This document shows, piece after piece, positions 14,901 through 26,900 of a stretch of 64,000 nt of DNA. The stretch's first letter is position 1, and each line of letters begins with the position of its first letter. Both the position numbers and the translations under genes were made by a program. The notes beneath the pieces are model-generated. The model saw only the letters and a list, made by a program, of their open reading frames with translations, was not told the origin of the DNA and ran no database searches. The stretch comes from Actinernus sp. WN-2022 (lineage: Eukaryota > Cnidaria > Anthozoa > Actiniaria > Actinernidae). The DNA lies in the NCBI GenBank assembly GCA_030867875.1, contig JAOWCC010000936.1, forward strand, positions 79,889,032 to 79,953,031. The letters run 5' to 3'.

Positions 14901-17900
14901 TCATGCAGGCGAACTCAAAAAGGGTAATGACTAGGTACTTATTGACTGACTGGGAGGGCCGGATGGGAAAATATTGGGCTCGAGGTCATGACGTACAGAC
15001 CGAGCGCACGTACAAAATGACCGAGAGCCAAGTATTTTCCCGTCCGTCCCGACCTAACTCAGTCAATAGGTTTTTTATCATATGACCATATTGTTTTGTA
15101 GATCAAACCGCAAAACAGCAAGAAAAAAATGTGCAGGGCCGGACGGCTTTTTCCGGCCCGCTCACGCCATACACGTCCGGCCCTCATCACGTGACTTTTG
15201 TAAATGGTTTTGAAAGGAAAGCGCGCGCGGGGCCGTACGGGTAATATGATAAGAGGCTATACTGGTAATACAAAGTACCCAGCCTACTTCAGAGGCCTTT
15301 GAGAGAAATTCACGCACGTCGCATGTCGATTTTTACGGAGGGAGGAAAACCCGAGAACCCAGAGAAGAACCTTCGGCGCATGGGTGAGAATCAACAAACT
15401 CAACTCACAAATGACGTCACGTCCGGGAGTGGAACCCAGGCCACAGTAGTGAGAGCGAGCGGTTAACACGCTGTGCCACCCAGCTCCCCAGCTGAGGGGA
15501 ATTATTGATTGGCTGATCTGTTAGACTTACTGTTTCCATTTCAGCTTTTAGTCGATTTACTTCAAGAAGGGAATTGTTGAGTGCCTGCCTCGTGTTGTCT
15601 TTGTCGGCCGTTAGTTCTTGGATATAACCCTCCAGTTCCACGATTCTTGAGTCTGAAACCACAGACACACGAGAAAAGTTATGAAATGAATAGTTCAATG
15701 GCCTTATTCTACTGTATTTCATTGCGCTGAAACCTAGTCAGCCTTGTCACCTCGAGGACAAACCGAGTCAGCCTTGTCACCTCGAGGACAAACCGAGTCA
15801 GCCTTGTCACCTCGAGGACAAACCGAGTCAGCCTTGTCACCTCGAGGACAAACCGAGTCAGCCTTGTCACCTCGAGACTAACCGAATCAGCTTTGTCACC
15901 TCGAGACAAACCGTGTCAGTCTTGTCACCTCCGAGGGCAAAGCGCGATCAAGAGAGGCAAGGATTTTAGGACAGCTGTTTTTTAACGCAAAAACTAGATC
16001 GTTCAGATCTTTACTGATGGAGTTGGAACGAGTATGAAAATTGAAACAGGAAACAGTCGGATTGAGAAATAGGTTGCCTGGTTGACAAGGGAAGAACAAG
16101 CAGTTGCCTCAGTTTAAAAAAGGCAATCAAACTGGGAAAGGTTAAAACGCGCTGGAAATTGAGATACCGCGAGAATCGAATTCAGAAAAAGCAAGCCACA
16201 GCTTCCCATAACTTAGTGCGCCATTTTTTATTGTAGACTTTACAACCACAGTACAATATAGGGAATGTTTTTGATTACAGCGGATTCTTGTTTGTTTCCC
16301 AGCAACCATACTACCCACCCCACTCCACCGCTACCCACTCCACCGCTACCCACTCCACCGCTACCCACTCCACCGCTACCCATTCCACCGCTACCCATTC
16401 CACCGCTACCCACTCCACCGCTACCCACTCCACCGCTACCCACTCCACCGCTACCCACTCCACCGCTACCCACTCCACCGCTACCCACTCCACCGCTACC
16501 CACTCCACCGCTACCCACTCCACCGCTACCCACTCCACCGCTACCCACTCCACCGCTACCCACTCCACCGCTACCCACTCCACCGCTACCCACTCCACCG
16601 CTACCCACTCCACCGCTACCCACTCCACCGCTACCCACTCCACCGCTACCCACTCCACCGCTACCCACTCCACCGCTACCCACTCCACCGCTACCCACTC
16701 CACCGCTACCCACTCCACCGCTACCCACTCCACCGCTACCCACTCCACCGCTACCCACTCCACCGCTACCCACTCCACCGCTACCCACTCCACCGCTACC
16801 CACTCCACCGCTACCCACTCCACCGCTACCCACTCCACCGCTACCCACTCCACCGCTACCCACTCCACCGCTACCCACTCCCCGCTACCCACTCCACCGC
16901 TACCCACTCCACCGCTACCCACTCCACCGCTACCCACTCCACCGCTACCCACTCCACCGCTACACGTTGACAGCTGTTCCACTGCTCACCCTGCTCGTCT
17001 TGATTCGCCTCTCCCTCGTCATCGTTACTCGCTACCTCTGCAGTTGAGATCGGACTAGCTCTTCTCCCCAGCACCTTCGAATTGCCAACTCCTTCTTTAG
17101 AGAGATTATTTGTTTTCTGGGAAAGGTATAATGAGAGAGAATAAATAACGTACCAATAAATTCCAGATTCGGATCCTGAAAACTAAACTGTGGTTTAACA
17201 AACCTGTTCAGCGTTATTCTTCCCATGTCTTCTCACTGCTCTGCGTCCGGCAGTCGGTACAGGAAGCTGTGCCCCTCGCCTCTTGTTTCTCCTCAGTTCC
17301 ACATCGTTAGTACTCGATACGGTAGCTATATCTCTCTCGTGGGGCCGCTCCGTTCGCAGCTGTTCTTCTAGATCAGCCTCCCGTCTGGCGACTTCATCTC
17401 TCAACTTACTGAGTTCGGCTTCAAACTCTTCATGATTGCGCTTGGTCTCAGAATATTTCTAAGGACAACACACAAAATGAAATGATACGAGAAACAGAGA
17501 AGCTAGGGTATATGTTAGTCCCTCTACTTGTCAACATTTACCTTGTTCTCATGCTCCAGGTCAGTCATGACCGTGTGTTTGGATTCGATGATGGTCTGCA
17601 GTTCAGTTTTCCGATCTGGAAATGAGGTTCAGAGTGAGAAGTTGGTCAAGATAGCTATTGGGGATAAAAATACTTATCAGAAAAGCCGTACGCTAGAACT
17701 CGCTCGTGGGAAGGAATTATTAGTCGGTTCTAAGGCCAGTGCCACACTACGGGAAGACGTTCTGCTCCGCTCGCCGATGGAGTTCAAATACAAGCTTCCG
17801 AAGAACTTAGAAAACTCACAGCGAATTACAAATTAAGAAAACCTAAACCTGTTAAAGTCTTAGGTTAAGCTTTAAAGTAGCTTTGTTTTTCGCGAAACTT

Positions 17901-20900
17901 TTCACATACGTTCCTAAAATTAGAAACAGGGGTGATTGCCTGGGCTCATCATGCACATGCGCGTGAGTCATTGCAGCTATAATGTCCAATTACCAGACAA
18001 ATCCTGTTCCATATTAATCAAGTGTTGTTCCAGCGCCTCTTTGTCCTTGCTAACTTTCAAGACTTCCTTCTTTGTCTCTTCTACTTCACTCTGCAGCTGT
18101 CGCATCTCCAAAGACGTTTCGAAGACTACTTGTTCTTGAGAACGCGTCTCCCTGAATAATGTTTGACACACTGTAAATAAGCTCAGTATATTATAAAACT
18201 ATCTCACAACAGAAACGTTTTCTTACCAAGCTGGACAAAAGGGTGATACACAACAGTTCATACTAATAAACACGGCGAAACGCACGCTCTAATTGGTCGA
18301 TAGCCATGATCTGTTAGAGTACAGAAGCACAGATGACGTCACAAGGTCACACATGCGCTCTATTATATATTGATACTATAAACACGGCGAAACGCGCGCT
18401 CTGATTGGTCGATAGCCATGATCTGTTAGAGTACAGAAGCACAGATGACGTCACAAGGTCACGCATGCGCTCTATTATATATTGATACTATAAACACGGC
18501 GAAACGCGCGCTCTGATTGGTCGATAGCCATGATCTGTTAGAGTACAGAGGCACAGATGACGTCACAAGGTCACACATGCGCTCTATTATATATTGATAC
18601 TATAAACACGGCGAAACGCGCGCTCTGATTGGTCGATAGCCATGATCTGTTAGAGTACAGATGCACAGATGACGTCATGCATTGCATGAAGCCATTATTT
18701 CGCACCCTTTTTTCGCTAATTATTGTACAAAACAAATAGATGTTATTTTGCCGCACTGTATTGTCCTCTAAAAGATGAACAGGTGACGTCACGACGTGAA
18801 GAGAACAGTCTGAGTCACGTGACGAGAACATCAGTCACGCCACTCGACTGCGTATCGTGATGTACTTCTTTGTTCTCGTCACGTTGTGACGTCATCTGTG
18901 CATCGATACGCACGGCTAAATGACAGCTGTTAGTTAAAACTATGTCAGGTCTCGCGTTATCTCCTTCCGCTGTTTCTTTTGCTCTCTTCGATGTTGAAAG
19001 CTGCGTTAGACTTAATGATAAAGGTTGAGGAACATTGAAATATTGCGATTATCAGATGTTTTCCGCTCTTTTTCAAAACCTAGTACAGATATAAAAGTCG
19101 GGGAACCAGGTCATCACTTGTAGCCACTTGAAAAACATCTTAAATACTAATCTTTTTTGCCTCATAATTTCTATCCATGCATACATCCATAACCATCCAC
19201 ATCCCAGCTCGCCCCTTTACTTTTACTGACATCGTGTGTTCGTTCGTTTGTCTGTAATGTGTCGTTCTGTGTTTTCATTTCTTTTTGCGCTATATATTTT
19301 CTTTTTTTCTTTTCCTTGTGCTTCTTCATTGTACCAGTAAATATGCAGTTTCTTTTTGCACATCATACGCACAAAACATCCGCACGCCTTTTGCACTTGT
19401 ACTTTATAATGGCATCCTAGCTAGATTAGCTCTTTATAGTTATTCTAGGGTGCCTGTACCTTTCGTTATTAGTAACTCGTACATTCTCTCCAAAAAAAAA
19501 ATGTACAAATGAAAATATTGTTGAGATGGATTCCTGGACGCGGCGCCACATGTGAGCTGAGTTTATTATGATTCTCACCCAGGCCCCGAGGGTTTGCTCC
19601 GAGTTCTCCGGTTTTCCTCCCCTCATAAAAATCAACATGTGAGTTGAGTGCTGAGTGCAGAGAATATATGAATGTAGTAAGAAGTGTGTATGTGGAATGA
19701 GTCTCGGATACATTAGCATATCATTCATCCGAGGATAAACGAGATTTTTTAAGTCGAGAGAAAAGCTTTCCCTACCTTTTGATACTCTCGAGATCATCTC
19801 TTGACGTTCTTATTTCCTCTACTAGTCGTGATTCTCTCTTCATCATCTCCTCAAGTTGTTCAGTTCGTCTATTCCTCTCCGTTACAGTGTCATTTAGTGC
19901 TTTTTTCTCTTGTTTAGTCTCCATTCGAACCTTCTCCAGCTCATCCGTGACTTCTTTTATGCTGTCCTTAACGGAGCCAAGTTGATTTTCTTTGTCGGAT
20001 ATCTGAACACACAAGTTATCAAGTTCTAGTTGTTTTAAGTTATTTCCATCCTCGTATTCCTTCAGCTTTTCATCCTCTTCTTGTAGTCTTTCTCGCAGCT
20101 CTAGTAACTCCTCGCGATGTTTCCTCAGTGCTGTTAAAGCATCGTTTCTTGCCTCGTGCACTTCCTTCAAGCGCTCATTCGTTTCCTGAAAAGAGATTTT
20201 TTTAAATCAAATTGTATAAGCACAATATTTCATCAACTCAAAGTTGGTGAAAAACGAGGTGCGGCCATGTTCTCGTTATAGATTCTTCATTCCTACAAGT
20301 AAGCTTCCTAAATAAATTTATGCTCTTGGAGCAAACGCGGAAAACATATCTGTCTAAAGAAAATCAAACTAATTTAAGCATAAATTACTTCTGAGTCCGC
20401 GCCGATTAATTAAGTTCAACATTTTCTAAAGTTCTTCTCGTTCATTACTGTTCAATTCAAATTATCCTACCTCGAGCACATTTGCCTGGTATGATCTTTC
20501 CTCTTCTCTCCTCTTCGCCAACTCTTCGATCTCTTTTTCTTTCTTTACCATTCCCGTCTCTAGATCACCCAAAGCCTTCCTGGCACGTGTAATGTTCGTG
20601 TTCAATTCGTGATATTCTGTGGTCTGTTTCTGGAGTTCGTTACGTGTTCTGGCGAGCTGTGAGGTTCGTTCCTCTACGATTTTCTCTCCATCCTTCAAGG
20701 CGCTTAACCTTCTTTCTGTCTTTGCTTGTTCTTCTTTTTCAGTCGCCGTGACAGCCTCCCGTAACTCTCCAAGTCTGATGACAACAACGAGTTACCGACG
20801 TCATCATCATCATCATCGGTATCATTATTATCATCATCATAATCATCTAAGTTTTAAATGTTTTGAATGTGCACACTACAGTACGGTCACTTACTTAAGA

Positions 20901-23900
20901 GAAAGTTTCAGCCTTTCTTCAATGTCAACCAATCTTTTTCCCTTGAATTCCAGTTCTTCTTTCTTGCCCTCTAAGTCGCTATTAATTCTTTCCATATCCT
21001 GTTTTGTCTTGTTGTACGACCGTTCGGTCTCCAACAATGCATTCTTTTTTATTTCGATATCCTACAAATATAACGAACAATGATTAGTGCATTCACATAT
21101 CACCCAACATTCTGCATGGGCGTTCTTGTTACGAGTACTGTTCACAATATGACCACAGTTCCACAGCTCCTCCCCCCCCCCAAATAAAATCCACTCTTAT
21201 GACTCCTGGAGATCACTGTAAATAGCATTTCAAAGTCTCTAGATTGCAAAACATATATTTTTTAGTTAATTACCGTGGTAACGTTGAGATGGTTTAGCTT
21301 GTCTGTCATTCTTCTTGTCTTCAGTTCACAGTACAGTAACTGATGTTCTGCCTGTATTCTATAGTTGTCAAGTTAGTACTAGAAGCATAGCATTACCGTG
21401 TTCAGTTGGTTTAGCTTGTCTGTCATTCCTCTTGTTTACAGTACAGTAACTGATGTTCTGTCTGTATAGCATTACCGTGTTGAGATGGTTTAGCTTGTCT
21501 GTCATTCCTCTTGTCTTCAGTTTACAGTACAGTAACTGATGTTCTGCCTGTATTCTATAGTTGTCAAGTTAGTACTAGAAGCATAGCATTACCGTGTTCA
21601 GTTGGTTTAGCTTGTCTGTCATTCCTCTTGTTTACAGTACAGTAACTGATGTTCTATCTGTATTGCATTACCGTGTTGAGTTGGTTAAGCGTGTCTGTCA
21701 TTCCTCTTGTCTTCAGTTTACAGTACAGTAACTGATGTTCTGCCTGTATTCTATAGTTGTCAAGTTAGTACTAGAAGCATAGCATTACCGTGTTCAGTTG
21801 GTTTAGCTTGTCTGTCATTCCTCTTGTTTACAGTACAGTAACTGATGTTCTATCTGTATTGCATTACCGTGTTGAGTTGGTTTAGCTTGTCTGTCATTCC
21901 TCTTGTTTACAGTACAGTAACTGATGTTCTGTCTGTCTAGCATTACCGTGTTCAGTTGGTTTAGCTTATCTGTCATTCCTCTTGTTTACAGTACAGTAAC
22001 TGATGTTCTATCTGTATTGCATTACCGTGTTGAGTTGGTTTAGCGTGTCTGTCATTCCTCTTGTCTTCAGTTCCAGGTTCAGTAGCTGGTTCCCAGCACG
22101 TATCAACTCTGCTGAGGTCTCAGAAGCTCGCTGTTCAATGTAGCTTGCGTCTTCCTCAGCTCGTCTCAGTCGATCCTCGCTTCTTTTGCACTACGTTGAA
22201 CAACACACAAGATGACAATAAACACAGTAACAGGAGTCCATTACCTGGAGCGTCCATCTGTCATATATTCGTGATACAGCGTTTTCCCAGACCGAGTTAT
22301 TTTTAGATTTCACTTCTCGTTGTTCACTTTCATCGTGGCATGTTGTCAACAAAATACTCGTTAGCTTCTCGTTTGGTTAACCCGACAACGACTGCAACGT
22401 CATTAATCATTTGAATGAAAAAATACACAAACACTTGTGATTGCTAGCGGAAACCGAACCCGCTGGAAACGCATCCTAAAAATAACCTGTAAGGACGCTA
22501 CATCATATGGGAGATGGACACTCCGGGTAATGGGCTCCTGGCAGAATTTTTTTTTTAAATTTATCTTAGTTTTGACTTTTTTTTAGGAGGGGGGAGCGGT
22601 TTAGATTTTATCAATCTCAAGAACACGAAAAACGCTGATTTTTAAAGGAAATATTCAGTTTGAAACCCTTATGAAACCCTATAAAACATGGCTTTCGCCA
22701 TGGAATGCCACCATATAAGGTAATCAATGACTCACCTGACCTATGACATTATCCAGTTCCTGCCTGCGTTCCGCCAGGCTAGCGGAAACCTCTTGTAGCT
22801 CCATGCGTCGTTTGCTCAGTATGCTGTCAATGTGAGTGAGCTCGTTGAGCCGATACTCGCGGTTTGCCTCCAACTCAGATTGAGAAGGGCGGTGCGCAGG
22901 GAATGCTGGGTGGCTTGGCTCGTCACCATGAGTGTCGCTAGGTTTGATGTGAAATGAGTACTGTTATCATATGCAAGAACCGGCTAAATGCGCAGTATAT
23001 AGCATTCGAGGCGTGGAACGAGGTGACTGTCTCTATCAAACTGAAAACTCGTCACGCAGATTTTATAGTCGTCATTTACTTCAACATTTGGGTGTGACAA
23101 ATATATGATCGCTTGGCCATTACATCAGCTTCCTTCCAGAAAGCAGTTTTATTTTTATTTCCGCAGTTTTGTATAGCAAAATGAATAGTCTACGAGCTCA
23201 GTTATTCTGTAGTGAAATTCCATGGGATAAGCCGGAAAAAGTCATCTGATTGGTTGAAAACTGTTTTCTAAAACTCTATGTAAACATGGAAAGTTGCGCG
23301 CGCTCTTGGGCTAGTTGGGAGAATTTACGTTTTGATTTTCAAATTGAATGAGCGTTCCCATTTTGTTATTTTATGAAGGGATTTTTTTTTTCATAGAAGA
23401 ATTCGAAATAGCAGTGAAAATACTCGCCCTTATATAGGGCCCGTGTTCTCACAGCCATTTCTCGTTCTCCAAAACCTCCACTCGCGTTTCCATTACTCCA
23501 CTCGTGTTTCCATTACGCAAAACGGTAAATGTTTTCAATGTCTTAACTGGAAAACCAGGCGAGATGAACGAACTAGGAATAACGAAGAACAGTAAACAGT
23601 TTGTCAGCTGCTGTTACTATACCTGTACTGTAGATACTGTGCCGGGAAGCCACTCTCAATGTGCGGATGCGCAGTTTCACTGGGTTGAACGTGTTCTGGG
23701 GACTCCTATCGACCCAACACAGGTAGTTACACCGAGTGGGACTACAGTATCCATTGTAAATAACGCATTCCAAAGTACAAATCCTAGTATATACAGGCGA
23801 TTTTTTTCATTCAAGACTTCAGAATTAGTCCACCGAATTCGCCTTTTAGCGGCTCGAGGCTCGAGCAAGTCGAAATGCTATTGTCTTGTACTCGACACTG

Positions 23901-26900
23901 ATTGGCTCAAATAACCGTAAGTTGGAATGCCTTATCATCGTTCTGCAATGTGATTGGTTCTCGTTGTCTTAGTGGTCCAATGTGATTGGTTCTCGTTGTC
24001 TAAGTGGTTACAGTAGTCACACAGTAAATATGGGCTGTGTCACGGGACAGGCATTTATATTTGCAGTCCGGACATAGTTATGTTCAGCTGTTTTTATATG
24101 AACTAACGAACCTCGCGCACATGTGGGATGATTAAACTCAAAACAAATATGCAACAATGACTAACAAACCGTGTACAGACATAGTCCTCATGGAAAATAT
24201 TGCAAAGCATTTCTATCAACCATTGATGGAGGAGACTGTTTGTAGCCAATTAACAGCCACCAATCGAACATTGACTCCATACAACACCATGACATAGCCC
24301 CTGTAAGTTAACACGGCGAGACACTAACAATACCCTGGGTACCACATCTTCAGTTTCCTCTCCACAACACCATGACATCACCCCTGTAAGCTAACACGGC
24401 GAGACACTAACAATACCCTGGGTACCACATCTTCGGTTTCCTCTCCACAACATCACCCCTGTAAGCTAACACGGCGAGACACTAACAATACCCTGGGTAC
24501 CACATCTTCGGTTTCCTCTCCACAACACCATGACATCACCCCTGTAAGCTAACACGGCGAGACACTAACAATACCCTGGGTACATCTTCGGTTTCCTCTC
24601 CACAACACCATGACATCACCCCTGTAAGCTAACACGGCGAGACACTAACAATACCCTGGGTACCACATCTTCGGTTTCCTCTCCACAACACCACGACATC
24701 GTCCCTGTAAGCTAACACGGCGAGACACTAACAATACCCTGGGTACCACATCTTCGGTTTCCTCTCCACAACACCATGACATCGCCCCTGTAAGCTAACA
24801 CGGCGAGACACTAACAATACCCTGGGTACCACATCTTCGGTTTCCTCTCCACAACATCACCCCTGTAAGCTAACACGGCTAGACACTAACAATACCCTGG
24901 GTACAACACGTTCTGTTTCCTCTCCATGCCAAAGTTTAAGTGCCTATCCCAATTGTTTTATCATTGATATTAAGTGAATAGGTGAATAGTAAAATATGTA
25001 TTGATTTGAGTGCTGCGTCTAAGAGTTATAATAGTTTATATTTGGAATATGCTAATTATGTGACGTCACAGGAGGCCAACAAAAGGTCATTTCTTTCTCC
25101 TTGAAAATGAACAAAATATTTGGTAAAATCACTGATATAAAGCCCAAATATAACATGGATGTGTAGAAAAAGTTATTTTATCTCTGCCAGCACGTTTTCG
25201 TATAACAAATGAGGCCTCCTATAACATCACATAATTAGCATATTGGAAATAGAAACATTTAGAACTCCTAGACGCAACACTCGAATCAATAAATATTTTA
25301 CCATTCACCTATATGCTCGATGTATTATCGATTTTAATGATAATGCACTTTTAAGGCTCTAGAACGCAAGGCACCGGTTAAATGGCTATGTCACGAGGGT
25401 TTGTCTGATTTTCGCTCAAAGCTTGGTCTCTTAGTAAAAAAATGTTCCTTCGGAGAAGAAACATAAACGGGTGAAATAGTGCTAGAGCGAGTGGCTTCTT
25501 AGACTTTAGGAAACAAAACGACCATCTAAGTTATCTGACCCAAAATCGTTAAAAATGCACAAATAATTAAGTAGGTAAGTAAGTGTAAGTACTGAAGTAA
25601 GTAAGTACGTACTGAAGTAAGTAAGTACTGAAGTAAGTACGTACGTACTGAAGTAAGTAAGTAAGTACTGAAGTAAGTAAGTAAGTACTGAAGTGAGTAA
25701 GTAAGTACTGAAGTAAGTAAGTAAGTACTGAAGTAAGTAAGTAAGTACTGAAGTAAGTAAGTAAGTACTGAAGTAAGTAAGTAAGTACTGAAGTGAGTAA
25801 GTAAGTACTGAAGTGAGTAAGTAAGTACTGAAGTGAGTAAGTAAGTACTGAAGTGAGTAAGTAAGTACTGAAGTAAGTAAGTAAGTACTGAAGTAAGTAA
25901 GTAAGTACTGAAGTAAGTAAGTAAGTACTGAAGTGAGTAAGTAAGTACTGAAGTAAGTAAGTAAGTACTGAAGTAAGTAAGTAAGTACTGAAGTAAGTAA
26001 GTAAGTACTGAAGTAAGTAAGTAAGTACTGAAGTAAGTAAGTAAGTAAGTAAGTACTGAAGTAAGTAAGTAAGTAAGTACTGAAGTAAGTAAGTAAGTAC
26101 TGAAGTAAGTAAGTAGGTTAGTAATTTACCCTTAACCAAAACGAGTAGGAGGCTTGGTACTAGTTTGTCGCGCAGGGCCTGGACAACGCGTTTGGGTTGA
26201 CATGACTTTTCTTCGCATCGAAACAACCTGGCGGCGAGTGAGCAATCTTCTCAATGTTTTCATGTTTCTTTAGCTGAAGAGGACATTCCTGGTGCACGTT
26301 TGCCTCGGAAAACTCCAGAGGAACGCAGCAATTTACCGGCTTTGGCATGATTTCTCCGTAAACTCTTGGAACACATTCAAACACTCGTCGCCATGTTGTT
26401 TCGATGCGATGACAACAGACAGACAGACAAGTCCTGTCTACCCAAACGCGTTGCCCAGGCCCCGCGCGACAAGCTAGTACCTAGTCTCCTACTCGTTTTG
26501 GTTAAGGGCAAGTAAGTAAGGGCCATTCATTATTTATGCCAGGGGGTGGGCTGGCAAGAATGAGGGGGGGGGGGGGGGGGGGGGACCACGATACATTCAG
26601 GACACTCGAGGGGGGGTCATCAGAAAATATGGAAACAAATGTGGGGGTGGGGGGCTATTTTTCAAATTACATCTAGAGGGGTCATGAGTTTTTGCTTTTC
26701 CTTGGAAGGGGGTCGAGAGGTTTTGTTTAGGCTTATGATGGATCTTGCCAGCCCACCCCCTGGCATAAATAATGAATGGTCCCTTAGTACTGAAGTAATT
26801 AAATAAGTAAGTAAGTAAGTATATAAAGTATCTTACCTATGGATGAGCCAGCCAGCTTCCACCAACGTAGAACGTAAGACATTTATTTAACACTCACACA

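Noticed and set aside
16240..17058. ORFs of 212-260 codons with GSGGV, VAVEW, THSTA or PPLPT repeats
   Set aside because: Produced by a 15 bp repeat whose length is divisible by 3; the true coding piece is only exon 34 at the right edge.
25567..26226. 219-codon minus ORF rich in LLTYLLTSV
   Set aside because: Read-through of the AGTA minisatellite; not a membrane protein.
26563..26584. 22 bp G-run as a regulatory G-quadruplex
   Set aside because: Homopolymer inside a foldback, prone to sequencing error; no regulatory context.
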